A stretch of DNA of 64,000 nt, taken from NCBI GenBank assembly GCA_012934845.2, contig WNNJ02000242.1, positions 1-64,000 of the forward strand, in the 5' to 3' direction. Origin of the DNA: Pomphorhynchus laevis (taxonomy: Eukaryota > Acanthocephala > Palaeacanthocephala > Echinorhynchida > Pomphorhynchidae). This document shows, piece by piece, positions 30,143-40,308 of this stretch; position 1 is the stretch's first letter, and every line of letters begins with the position of its first letter. Both the position numbers and the translations under genes were made by a program. Under the pieces are notes generated by a model. That model was given only the letters and a program-made list of their open reading frames with translations. It was not told where the DNA came from and did not search any database.

Positions 30143-31750
30143 CGGTTTTTCAAAAGAGATAATTTCTACCGAATCTCTTTCAAAAGCTTAGCTTTGAAAG
30201 ATAAATTCAAAGCGGCTTTAGTTGGAGAAGAGGGTATAGAAATTATCGACATTTCTCCACAAGTGACGGCCATCCTTAGGGATGTGCCGTCATTTGCGGA
30301 GAAAGAAGATGTTGAAGAATTCTTACATCAATATGATGTAAGAATTCTAAAAGCATGCAAATCTTTTAATCAATCATATAGTTCCTTTCTTTTGAAGGGA
30401 ACTATATGTAGTTTGAAAAAATTAAAAGAAGATGGAGGCAGCATCTGCGGACATCGAATATCTGTAAAGATATTCAACGAAGACGATGCTGCCTTTCGGT
30501 ATCCGCAGTGTTATAGATGTTAGCGCTGGGGACATTTTTCGAACATGTGTCGAGAAGTGTCACCGCGTTGCGTCCACTGCGGAGAAGAACACGAAACACA
30601 AGCATGTGGAAATAAAAATAGGCCGACATGTGCAAACTGTAGGCAACCTCACAAGGCGTACTCACACGTTTGTCCAGAGTTCAAGTCTTACTTGGCCTGG
30701 GTAAACAGTGAGAACAAGAAGGCTTGTGAGGAAGCTTAGTCCTACCTTAGGGCAGTCAAAAGTCACTCTCTGGATCAACACGCTGGACAAGCAGCGATGC
30801 TGATCGAGAGAGTACTTACTCTTGAAAAAGAAATGGCTGCCTTAAGGCAGGAAAATGCAAAATTAAAAAAAGATGCTGTAATCCACGAATCCGATTTGAA
30901 GAAATTCAAATCGGAGTTGAACGCAACAACATTACGCAAATACAGATCGTTGAAACAGGAGAAAGACAAGTCATCGATTTCGGTGACTACTTTTAATCGT
31001 TTCAACGATTTGTCACAAATACAAGGCCCTCAGAATGAGGACAATAATAATTGTTCAGTAGTATCGACGGATTCTGAGGGTCTTTCGATTAAAGCGCCAG
31101 GGACTGCTATAAAGATGCTGACGTTACCTGAATCACTTCAGGTGGCGTCGAGTCGGAGGGGCAGTTCCTGGCACAAAGCTTCGAATGCAAGAAAAAAACG
31201 AAGAATTGAGTATTCTTCGCTTGAAGACATCTGCCTAATGAGTTGGAATATAGGTTCTGTTAAGAACCTGATACAGTATTTCAGTCTCATACCGGCAGAT
31301 GTGCTTCTCTTGCAGGAAGCAAGATAACCCGATCAATTGAGGATTTTTAGCAGCAAGACCGACGACTGCGACACATTTGTGTCAGCAGAAGGTCTCAGGA
31401 TGGAACTCTTCCTAGTGTCGGTGGTAAAGAAGCGTTTTTGCGAATCTTTACTATCGCATGGCACTAGCGAAGTAGGTTCATTCCAGCTCCTCCGGTTTTT
31501 CATCTCTAGACGCCCAGTTTATGTAGCAAATTGTTACATCAAGCCGAGGGCCTGGAGTTCGAAAAAGGGGAGGAGAGAGATTCGATCAATGCTGTTGAAG
31601 ATTTTCAATTTGGGTGGTCAATTTTTAATTGGAGATTTCAACGACGACGGTGGGTCTCGGGTGGGCAGCATGATCACTCCAGCATGGGAGGTCATATGTC
31701 CCCCGGAAGGGACATTTATCCGTCGTCGCAATGGTTATTGCTCCACGTAA
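30143..31750 (+). CDS. LINE C: Gag-like zinc knuckles, coiled coil and start of endonuclease
   Basis: After the RNA-binding-like stretch DISPQVTAILRDVPSFAE and ISVKIFNEDDAAFRYPQC come three CCHC knuckles: CYRC-stop-RWGHFSNMC, CVHCGEEHETQAC and CANCRQPHKAYSHVC. 30797-30960 is heptad-like (LIERVLTLEKEMAALRQENA). The endonuclease begins at about 31234 with ICLMSWNIGSVKN, ADVLLLQEAR (catalytic Glu) and GGQFLIGDFNDD. In-frame stops TAG 30521, TAG 30737 and TAA 31325; the first replaces one residue inside a knuckle, where Gln is common. No ATG opens the frame after the TAA at 30140. Confidence 0.75.
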
Positions 31751-31759
31751 GATTTTGCT

Positions 31760-33808
31760 ATGCAAAACAAAAATACAAATTTTAAAATTAAATGGCAGCA
31801 GAATTTGCTGCCAGATACTTTTAATGATGGGCATAAGCTTGTATATTGGTCGTGGAAGGAGGAACTAGTTTTCAAGATAAGATTCCAACCGACACGGGCC
31901 GGTATACAAGCTTTTAATAGATCAATAAGCGAAGTAATGATAAATTTAAATAATAAAGATATTTTTTGTACTATTTTAAAAAATACTTTTAATGAAATAA
32001 TAAATTTTAGTATTTGCAATAATAATTTTATAATAAATAATAATTTTAATTTTTTCGATTGTTTGAATATTTTAGATGAGACGTTTTTGACAAATTTTAC
32101 AAATAAATTAAAAGAATCAAATTCTCTATTAATTTTAAATATTGAAATTTTTAGTAATGCAAATAAATTTTTAACTACTAAACGACCGCCCAACATCAAG
32201 TACACTCCTAAAGCTCTTCATTTGAAACGTATTCTCTGGGGTTTACGAACGGATACGAATCCTTCGTCTCAGAGAATCGCTCAAATGGCTCTGCTCAAGA
32301 ATGATATTCAAGAGTTGGAGCAGAGGGTAGACGCTAAAAAGTTGCTGTCTTACAAGAATTTTTCAAAGGAATGGTGGCAAACCATTAGGCGAACCACCTT
32401 TCGTTCTTGGAGGGCAGCGGCTTCTAAGTGGATATCCTCTAAGGGTTTTTGGAATGTACTTCATGAAATGAAAATGAAACACCTAGCCAATGCTGAAGGA
32501 TGGACCGAGAGGAAAATGATGAAGATCCGTATTGAACTCTTGTTTTCGACAATCGACAATTCGCAAGAGGACATCACTTTCGAGGACATTTTGAGTGCGT
32601 GGCCAGTCGTGCCAAAGACTTCGTCTAACGGGTCTTCGGCATGCACTGCTGCGACCAAATTGGTCGTCGATAGGGTTCGGACGGATATTGCTGCCAAGAT
32701 TCTAGGAGTACCTTTAGCATCTTGGTGTGATATTGCGGTCGGAAAAGTGGTGTTCCTTGCGAAGGGAAGATGGGTGTCGAATGCTAAAGACACAAGACCC
32801 ATAACAATATCTAATAATATTGTTATGGTGTATGAGAGAGCTCTTGCTAGGATCCTCTCCCGATTCTACGAAGATCGTGATATGTTGGGAGACCACATTC
32901 ACGGGTTTCGTAGAGGAAGGGGAACTGTTAAGGCAGTAAGGTCCATGCAGAGTTTTCTCACCAGCGATAGACGACCTGCAGTCCTCTATTCGCTGGATGT
33001 GTCGGCGGCCTTCGACAACTTGGGGCATGATGCAATAGTTACAACGTTAACCAGTGATGGTATACCGAGTAATTTGTTGCATCGTGTCCTGGGTATATTA
33101 AAAGCAAGAACTTTCTACTTGGATGATGACGGGGGTAAGTACTATCATCTCAACAAAGGACTTCCCCAGGGCTCACCTCTGTCTCCTATCATTTATATGA
33201 TAGTGACGAGGGGAGTTCTGGAGGGTCTTTTGGATAGGAACACCCACGCCATCATTTATGCGGACGACATCTCGATCGCATTTAAGAGAAATACTCTGTC
33301 GGATGCAAGGTTTGAAGGGCGAATGAAGTCTGTAATGGACATTGTTGCTCATCGCTTAGCGAAGTTTGGCTTGTCTTTAAACCCAGCGAAGAGCAATTTT
33401 GTTCATTACAGATTTCGGCGTCCTGGAAAGCACACTCGTCTCCTCGATTCTCTTCCAGGGAATCGAAAGCGTCGGGTGCGCATTCTGGGATCCGTTTTCG
33501 AACCACGTTTGCATCCTAGGTCAGATATGGCCAGGTGTTTCAAATTAGTTAGAAAAGGGCTACGTATGTTTGAAAGAGCGAGACGATTAAATGCCGGTTT
33601 GGGTAGATGTGTAATTGTGCTCAATGCGTTTGTATTAAGCGGATTGTACTTCTACTCAAACAATCGCCCTCCAGAACAACGATATCTATTTTTAAAACGA
33701 TTATTAATTTTAATAAATAAATTTTTTATGAATGAAATTGAAATTAAAAATAAATTAATTAAAAAATATGTTTTATTTTACAATTTGAAAATCAAATGTT
33801 TTGAATAA
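31760..33808 (+). CDS. LINE C: endonuclease end and reverse transcriptase
   Basis: 682 codons in the same frame as the upstream part; the intervening TAA (31748) sits in CST-stop-DFAM, just before the SDH-like NDGHKLVYWSW that completes the endonuclease. A very AT-rich, Asn/Ile/Phe-rich linker spans 31916-32170. RT motifs: HGFRRGRGTVKAVRSM, YSLDVSAAFDNLGHDA (A), LNKGLPQGSPLSPIIY (B), AIIYADDISIAFKR (C), SLNPAKSNFVHY, RRVRILGSVFE. All catalytic Asp are present. The C terminus turns AT-rich after 33680. An I/jockey-group LINE is likely; clade not settled. Confidence 0.85.
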   Translation: MQNKNTNFKIKWQQNLLPDTFNDGHKLVYWSWKEELVFKIRFQPTRAGIQAFNRSISEVMINLNNKDIFCTILKNTFNEIINFSICNNNFIINNNFNFFDCLNILDETFLTNFTNKLKESNSLLILNIEIFSNANKFLTTKRPPNIKYTPKALHLKRILWGLRTDTNPSSQRIAQMALLKNDIQELEQRVDAKKLLSYKNFSKEWWQTIRRTTFRSWRAAASKWISSKGFWNVLHEMKMKHLANAEGWTERKMMKIRIELLFSTIDNSQEDITFEDILSAWPVVPKTSSNGSSACTAATKLVVDRVRTDIAAKILGVPLASWCDIAVGKVVFLAKGRWVSNAKDTRPITISNNIVMVYERALARILSRFYEDRDMLGDHIHGFRRGRGTVKAVRSMQSFLTSDRRPAVLYSLDVSAAFDNLGHDAIVTTLTSDGIPSNLLHRVLGILKARTFYLDDDGGKYYHLNKGLPQGSPLSPIIYMIVTRGVLEGLLDRNTHAIIYADDISIAFKRNTLSDARFEGRMKSVMDIVAHRLAKFGLSLNPAKSNFVHYRFRRPGKHTRLLDSLPGNRKRRVRILGSVFEPRLHPRSDMARCFKLVRKGLRMFERARRLNAGLGRCVIVLNAFVLSGLYFYSNNRPPEQRYLFLKRLLILINKFFMNEIEIKNKLIKKYVLFYNLKIKCFE

Positions 33809-33990
33809 TTTTTTGTTTATCTTGTTTGAAATTTGTTTGATTATTTTTCTAAAATTAGATGTATATATTAATTTTATATTGCGCTTGCCTACAAGTGCTT
33901 TGTCAGAGAAATTAAGAAAAGTATAATTAAATGAATTATATCTTCATTTTTTTGTCATTGTTTAAATGACAAAAAATATTTACAAAATAT

Positions 33991-34337
33991 TTTTAGTTAC
34001 AAAATATTTTTTATTTTTTATTTTATTTTTTTTGGTAATATCAATTTTATCCAAATTTTGTTTTTTTAATGATGATTTTGAATTTTTATTTTTTAGAATT
34101 GAATTTTAGCAGTTTATCATTTTTAATTTTTGTTTATAATTCTTATCCTCGACATCCAACCAAAGAAATCTCAATCAAAACCTGCAAAAAGAAAGAAAAA
34201 ATAAAAAAGAAAGGAAACTCGACTGGGGCTCAATACTTGGCTGGGGTCGAAAAAGTCAGAAAAAAAAACGAAAATATATATGAATTTTGTGTTTTTTACT
34301 TTAATAAATCATTAAAAAAATTATTGTGATAATGACA
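33991..34337. other. AT-rich gap between LINEs
   Basis: Low-complexity T- and A-rich sequence. TTGTCATTGTTTAAATGACAAA forms a short hairpin near 33952. No gene. Confidence 0.4.
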
Positions 34338-34590
34338 TCAATGTGATAGCATTGATGTCATATTTATTGATTTCTCAAAAGCTTTTTATTGTGTTGGCCA
34401 TAAGATTCTTATTGTCAAACGTTTGGCATAAATATGGATTTCATAGTTATTCAATAATAGTTTCATTCATTTCATAAATGTTATATGGCATTATGATAAA
34501 TAATAAGTTCTTTGATTGATATACAAACAATGTAGACGTCCCTCACGGCCTGCATTGGATCACTACTATTCTGTATTTAAAGAGTCTATT
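34338..34590 (+). mobile_element. CR1-like LINE RT scrap
   Basis: The plus strand reads VIFIDFSKAFYCVGHKILIV, RT motif A of a CR1-like element (IDFSKAFD.V.H..L). It decays within 150 bases and precedes the endonuclease of the next LINE, so it is a separate insertion. Confidence 0.5.
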
Positions 34591-36457
34591 CTATATTTAA
34601 ATTTAACCAGTCTCCATTCATGATTATCTGGTTTTCCGCAGTGATCATTTAAGTGGAAGAGGTGGAGGTGTTATTCATTATGTAAGCAACTATGTGAAAG
34701 TAACTGCTCTTAGCATTTCTGATCGAAACTTTGTGGTGTCGGGTAAAATTTATTAATACCGCTCCGCTTGTCATGGGGGTGGTATATCGTTCACCCATGG
34801 CCGCAACAGATAGACTGATTGAGGAAGTATAACTTTATTCTAAAGTACCTCAAATGTTCTAATACTCGGTGACTTGAATATGCCTTGGGTTGATTGGAAT
34901 TCGTACACGGTTTTTTCTACTTGTGACATGATTCCTATGATCTTCTGGAGTGTATCATCTATTGTGGTTTAACACAGCATGTCCACAATTGCACTCGTTT
35001 TGCTAGTGACAGTAGATCCCTATAAGATATGTTTATCTTCGAACAGTGAGATTATTAACGCTATAGTTATGACCCCCGATCGGTATGTCTGATCACTGCA
35101 TGGTGATCGTTAGGTTAAGGTTTTAAGAAGAAACTCGAGGTCCTCGTGAAAATCATGTGGTTAATGCTTTCAAAACCAACACAGATGCAATTTAGTCAAT
35201 AATTTCAACAGTTTCATGGCCAGATTCTGCTGGTGTAGGAGTTCACGGTGCGTGGAATTACTTCCAGAGAACCTTAAAATCGCTTATTATTTTATTCTCT
35301 CTACTTAAACGCAGAACACGTCGAAAATATTCTCCCTGATTCTATTCTGAGTTACGTTCAACATTAAGGACTCGTAATTTGATCTTCAATCGCTACAAAG
35401 TTGGACAGTGTAGTTATGATGTTTTTAAGCAGGCAATAAATTTATTCAATTCATTGAAGAGGAAGAAGCGATGTGCATTTGAGAATGCAGTAGCTGACCG
35501 GTGTAAATACGATTTGAAGGTCCTTTTGCAGTACCTATCAAATAGGGGATATGTTGATTCTTCGATTTGTCACTACTTCTATGGAATTTCCGCGAATGAT
35601 CTAGCTGAAGAGTTTGCGGCACATTAATGCACTTCAGTAGAGCCCGCAAATGAATATGAAACTTTTTGTATGGAATCTAGTGTGCTGAACACTTACTCTG
35701 ACACGTGTCTTGAGTAGGACCTTAACAATTTAATAATGGCATTTAAAGTTTATTCCGAATTACGCCGTCTAAAAGCGAATAATTTAAGAGGTTTGACTTA
35801 CTACCTTCTGTTTATCTGCGCAGATTAGCAGGCTCAATTTGCGTTCCTCTCTGTGCAATTTTTCGCTAGTCAATCTTAGAAAGATGTCTCCCTAATGCGT
35901 GGAAGCAGTCAATTGTTCTTCCATACTTTATGAAGGAATATCGCTCTTCCGTCGAGAATTATAGGCCTGTAAGCATAGAAAACGTCTTAGTCCCTAATCA
36001 GCACGTATTTCGAGAGGGTTATTCAACTGCATCAAATTTGCTTGATGATCATCTTGATTGGACAGTGAATAAGGCACGCTCTATTGATACAGACAATATA
36101 TTCTTCGACTTTTCAAAAGCTTTTGATAGAGTAGATCATGGTCTACTTCAGAAACTTGTCAATATTGAACTCCCAAACATAATTCTTAATTGGATTAGAG
36201 AATTTCTTCGTGATCGTTGCTTTCGAGTACTTATCGATCGGTCATTGTCTGTGTCTAAAGAAATCATCTTGGAGTACCTCAAGGTTCAGTTTTGGGTTCA
36301 CTTTTATTCAGCATTGATGTTAACGATTTGCCTTGTGCATTCGCTCTCGATCATGTTTGTATGTAGATAATTTAAAAATATAGCGGCCCATTCATTCATG
36401 TGAGGATGTTGATAATTTGCAAACTGACATAGATAATGTGGATTTGTGGGCGACGTC

Positions 36458-36537
36458 TGTAATGATAAACCAAATAAGGCTTTATTCAACAATCTAGAAT
36501 ATAGTTATACAATATGATTACATGTTAGATTATCACA
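36458..36537 (-). repeat. Gypsy LTR (3' LTR of the minus-strand element)
   Basis: 80 bp, identical to 40229-40308, with TG...CA ends on the plus strand. The C-terminal end of the polyprotein frame (36505) reaches into it. Confidence 0.93.
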
Positions 36538-39500
36538 GTCTTCCCCGATTATATAATCGTCTAGGTACTTCGGAGTTCTTCTATCCCTAGGACTACGCCG
36601 TAATTCTTGAAGTCTATTATGTTCGACTTGTTGATTCTCTTCACTCCGATAGTTACCGATTCCAACTTGTGTAATATTATCAGCTCCATTCAATGATTGT
36701 CGTGATACGATTGTCGAGTCGGTTTTTGAATGCATGCCGTCTCCTTCTGATGTCCGATCAATCAGTAGCATATCGTTATCTATGTTAGAATTTGTAATAG
36801 GGTACCTGGTCAGTCTTCTTACGGACACATTCATCTCTTTCCCGCAAGGTTTCCGAATAGTAGCGTAGTTACCATTTGATTGTAAGATTTCAGCCTGCGA
36901 AAACAACGGATTTGATTTAGACATTGGATTCTGATTTAAAAGCACGTTTTCACCTGTTCCCAACCATCTCGGAACGATACATTTGTTACAAGAATTCCTT
37001 GGGAAAGAAAATAGTCGTTGATGTGGAGTCTCCCCTATCGCGGTACACAGTAAGCTGCGCAAAGATGACAAAACCAATGGCAGAACAAATTCCCATTCCG
37101 CCAGTGTTTTCCTGTGAGTTTTGAGGGCGAGTTGGGTTGTCTTCCAGATTATTCCAACGAATCGTTCGGCCTGTCCGTTACCACGTGGGTTGTAGCACGA
37201 ACTGCGGGTGCAGCTAATACCGCGAGAATTTAGATACGTTCGGAATTCGTTGGATTGAAAACATGTTGCTTGGTCACTGTGAACGTTGGCTGGGTAACCA
37301 AAAACACTGAAGATTTGATTCAGGCAATTGATGACTGATATAGAAGATGTATCCTTACACGGTATGGCGAACGGAAAGCGAGAATATTCGTCAACGACAC
37401 AAAGGAGATATTTGTTTTCTGTAGTTGATGTCAATGGGCCTTTAAAGTCAATGCTTAGCCGTTCAAATGGATGCGTAGCCTTGATGACATGTGCTGTTTC
37501 TGGTCTAGCGTATCGAGGCTTCAATTCGGCGCAAATTTGACACGAAGAGACAACGTCCGCAACGTCACTTTTGTCAAAAGGTAACTCATGCGAACGAACG
37601 TAGTGAAGTAATCGACTGACACCCGGATGACACAATGAATTATGCAAGATCTTAAGATCATTAACTGTTTTGCAAGACGAACATGTTATCCTAGACATTG
37701 CGTCAGCAGCTTTATTTGATTGTCCGGGCCGGTATTCAATGCCAAAATTGTAAGGTGCAAGTTCAATTCTCCATCGAGCGATTTTGTCACTTTTTATGCG
37801 ATTCGACAGTTTTTGATCAAACATAAATGACACTGACCTCTGATCGGTTTTGACAATGAAATAGCGTCCTAGCAGGAAATGCTTCCAATATTTAAGAGCT
37901 TCCACAATCGCGTAAGCCTCCTTTTCCACACTCGACTGTCGCAACGCTGTTTTAGGCAAGGATCGTGAATAGAAGGCGACGGGGCAGTTGTTTTGACTGA
38001 GCACCGCGCCGATAGATGAATATGAGGCGTCAGTTTCAACAGTCAAGGAAAGATCCGGATTGTAAGCACATAAAAATGAATTCGAGATTTCCGACTTTAT
38101 TTCTTCTATCTGTCGGATGACAGCACGATCGAGGGGAAAATCTTTCGATTCTACCAGTGGGCGTATCTTTGCCGAGAAAGAAGGGATCCACCTCGAATAG
38201 TAAGCGAGCATACCGAGGAGTCTCTGTAGTGAAGTGTGATTTTCCGGAATCGGGTAAGTAAGAAATGGCTTAATTCTTTCAGTGTCAGGTTTGATGCAAC
38301 CATGTCGAATATGGTAGCCCAAAAAATTGAGTTGTGTCTTGCCCAAACGCGACTTTTCCGGAGAGAATTTGATGTTGAGCTGATTAGCGATGGTCGTTAG
38401 ACGATCTAGTCTTTTGTCGTGTTCATCAGTGCTATTTCCACACACGATGATGTCATCTAAGTAAGCAAATACTCCTTCAAGTTGATAGTGTTCGATGAGG
38501 TTATTCATGATTCGTTGGAAAGCAGAAACAGCATTTGTAAGCCCAAAAGGAATTCGCTGGAATTCGTACAAACGTCCTGATGCTTCGAAAGCCGTGTATT
38601 TTTTATCTTCCTCCAGCAATGGAATCTGATAGTAAGCACTGGAAAGATCGAGCGTCGAAAACACGGAATGTGTTGCAATCTTCGAAATGAGGTCATCGAT
38701 ATTAGGAAGAGGGTAGGCATCCAAAGATGTGAATCGGTTAATAGTTTGCGAGTAGTCGACAACCATTCTCTGTCTACCATTCCTATTTGTAACAACAAGA
38801 ACCTGTGAGCGCCAAGGCGATCTGCTTTCTCGAATAATGCCGGATTTGAGTAAGTTAGCTACTTGGCTTCGAATAAACTCGGCGTTTGATAGTGTCTGTC
38901 TTCTTGATTTCGTGGCAACTGGAATGAGATGTTTCGGCAAATTCGGAAAAAGTGTTAATGGCTGGATTTTTATGGCAGATGCTGGAGATATGTTAGCGAG
39001 AGTTAGTCCAGGCAAATTTCCACCGAATGGGAACGTTATGAATTCATGTTCCTTCATGAATTCTCTGCCTAATATGGCATCAGCGCATAATGACGACAAC
39101 AATGAAAAACGGCAGCGTGGATAAGTATTTTTATTCAACTCAATGTTTGTTGTGCACTGTTTTGTAATTGTGGCCCAAGAGGAGGAGGACGCCATATAAA
39201 CTGTTTTACAGCAAGATGTGGTTGTCAGTTGTAATTTATGTGCGATATTCGTGTCAATGAAATTTTCTGAACTGCCCGTATCTAGAAGACATTCGATTTG
39301 TTGACCATTGATTGTAATGGAAGTCAATGAACTTGGATCCTCTAAGTTGGACATGGAACATAACGCCGATGAAGTCGAGGTGGAAAATTTTAATTTTGAT
39401 TGACAGACTTTGGCAAAATGACCATGTTTAGAACAAATGTTGCAAGTAACGTCTCTTGCAGGACACTTACTGCGGGGGTGATAATGATTACCGCAAAAGT

Positions 39501-40203
39501 AACAGCGTTTGGTAATTTTGTTTCGCAAGGCTGCGTTAATCGATTTGTCATCATCGAATTCGGAATGGGAGGGTTCGTTATTGTTGTCCGCTGAAACCGA
39601 TGCTAGCATTGATCTTGTCTCGTCATTTGAAGTAAAAACGGCTGCTTGTTGTTGTGCGGCCTCTAGAGATGATGCCATTAAAACAATTTCATCGAAGTCA
39701 GTTTTATTCGATTCGAGTATCCTCTCACGTATATAAGAATTTAGTAGACCATGGACGAGGGCGTCAATGATATGGCTTCGACGGTTAGTTGCGGCATCGA
39801 CATCTTCAAAATTACACTTTGTTGCCAACTCTTCAAGTTTTCTCACATATTGCTGGATATTCATCGTTTTATCTTGACGACAAGTATGCAGTTGAAATCT
39901 ATTAAAAACCGCGTTAACTGGCTTCTGAAATTGCTTATCGAGTATATTTAAGGCTGAGTCGAATGTTCTAGAATCTTTGATCAGTAAGTAAAGTCTTGAT
40001 GACAGTAAGTTAATGAGTACAAATCGTTTCTGGTCATCTGTTACTGTGACTTGCAACGAGAAAAAATTTTGTAGCTTTTGGCGCCAGTGAATCCATTCGT
40101 CTTGACAATCTGATGTGTCTGGATCCAGATTGAAAGGTTGAGGTATAAGAAGTTTATCCATGGAAACGTTGGACGTCAATTGTTGAAAATCCGAGTTCAA
40201 CAC
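36505..40203 (-). CDS. Gypsy Gag-Pol polyprotein
   Basis: 1,232 codons in one frame. In order: Gag region; two CCHC knuckles (CYFCGNHYHPRSKC, CNICSKHGHFAKVC, about residues 230-265); aspartic protease (CLLDTGSSENFID, about 300); RT (MVVDYSQTINRFT, STLDLSSAYYQIPL, VFAYLDDIIVCGN); RNase H (LSLTVETDASYSSIGAVLS); integrase with zinc-binding H-H-C-C (NSLCHPGVSRLLHYV, CQIC) and D,D,E core (RLSIDFKGPL, NVHSDQATCF, NGQAERFVGI). Gag and Pol share one frame. Its start at 40203 is 26 bp inside the 5' LTR edge. Confidence 0.93.
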   Translation of the reverse strand: MLNSDFQQLTSNVSMDKLLIPQPFNLDPDTSDCQDEWIHWRQKLQNFFSLQVTVTDDQKRFVLINLLSSRLYLLIKDSRTFDSALNILDKQFQKPVNAVFNRFQLHTCRQDKTMNIQQYVRKLEELATKCNFEDVDAATNRRSHIIDALVHGLLNSYIRERILESNKTDFDEIVLMASSLEAAQQQAAVFTSNDETRSMLASVSADNNNEPSHSEFDDDKSINAALRNKITKRCYFCGNHYHPRSKCPARDVTCNICSKHGHFAKVCQSKLKFSTSTSSALCSMSNLEDPSSLTSITINGQQIECLLDTGSSENFIDTNIAHKLQLTTTSCCKTVYMASSSSWATITKQCTTNIELNKNTYPRCRFSLLSSLCADAILGREFMKEHEFITFPFGGNLPGLTLANISPASAIKIQPLTLFPNLPKHLIPVATKSRRQTLSNAEFIRSQVANLLKSGIIRESRSPWRSQVLVVTNRNGRQRMVVDYSQTINRFTSLDAYPLPNIDDLISKIATHSVFSTLDLSSAYYQIPLLEEDKKYTAFEASGRLYEFQRIPFGLTNAVSAFQRIMNNLIEHYQLEGVFAYLDDIIVCGNSTDEHDKRLDRLTTIANQLNIKFSPEKSRLGKTQLNFLGYHIRHGCIKPDTERIKPFLTYPIPENHTSLQRLLGMLAYYSRWIPSFSAKIRPLVESKDFPLDRAVIRQIEEIKSEISNSFLCAYNPDLSLTVETDASYSSIGAVLSQNNCPVAFYSRSLPKTALRQSSVEKEAYAIVEALKYWKHFLLGRYFIVKTDQRSVSFMFDQKLSNRIKSDKIARWRIELAPYNFGIEYRPGQSNKAADAMSRITCSSCKTVNDLKILHNSLCHPGVSRLLHYVRSHELPFDKSDVADVVSSCQICAELKPRYARPETAHVIKATHPFERLSIDFKGPLTSTTENKYLLCVVDEYSRFPFAIPCKDTSSISVINCLNQIFSVFGYPANVHSDQATCFQSNEFRTYLNSRGISCTRSSCYNPRGNGQAERFVGIIWKTTQLALKTHRKTLAEWEFVLPLVLSSLRSLLCTAIGETPHQRLFSFPRNSCNKCIVPRWLGTGENVLLNQNPMSKSNPLFSQAEILQSNGNYATIRKPCGKEMNVSVRRLTRYPITNSNIDNDMLLIDRTSEGDGMHSKTDSTIVSRQSLNGADNITQVGIGNYRSEENQQVEHNRLQELRRSPRDRRTPKYLDDYIIGEDCDNLTCNHIV

Positions 40204-40228
40204 AATTCAACACAATTGTTGAATAAAT

Positions 40229-40308
40229 TGTAATGATAAACCAAATAAGGCTTTATTCAACAATCTAGAATATAGTTATACAATATGATTACATGTTAGA
40301 TTATCACA
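40229..40308 (-). repeat. Gypsy LTR (5' LTR of the minus-strand element)
   Basis: 80 bp, identical to 36458-36537. Followed on the right by the 5-bp target duplicate and the resumed LINE D sequence. Confidence 0.93.

Larger units (their letters stand above)
29770..33990 (+). mobile_element. LINE family C, hairpin-rich, one reading frame
   Basis: A 5' leader (29770-30142) with two hairpins: 29938-29971 and nested 30004-30048. From 30143 to 33808 a single frame runs, interrupted only by stops at 30521, 30737, 31325 and 31748; it encodes zinc knuckles, a coiled-coil-like segment, APE endonuclease and RT. The 3' part (33809-33990) is AT-rich. Short perfect inverted repeats occur throughout the coding part. 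Domain order is that of APE-type LINEs, except that the usual ORF1/ORF2 frame shift is absent. The true 5' and 3' ends were not pinned down. Confidence 0.8.
36458..40308 (-). mobile_element. Ty3/gypsy LTR retrotransposon, looks whole, recent
   Basis: 3,851 bp on the minus strand. Both ends carry an identical 80-bp LTR starting TGTAATGA and ending ATCACA, flanked by a 5-bp target duplication (ACGTC at 36453-36457 and 40309-40313). One long open frame lies between. Identical LTRs and intact duplication imply a recent insertion. The LTRs are unusually short for gypsy elements. No standard tRNA primer site was recognised next to the 5' LTR. Clade not assigned. Confidence 0.95.

Noticed and set aside
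30143-31750. Stop codon reassignment (UAG/UAA as Gln) in LINE C
   Set aside because: Host mRpL22 ends in TAG, and the stop at 31748 falls at a hydrophobic position, so ordinary decay is simpler.
36924-39951. Plus-strand ORFs opposite the gypsy polyprotein
   Set aside because: Antisense shadows with no recognisable domains.
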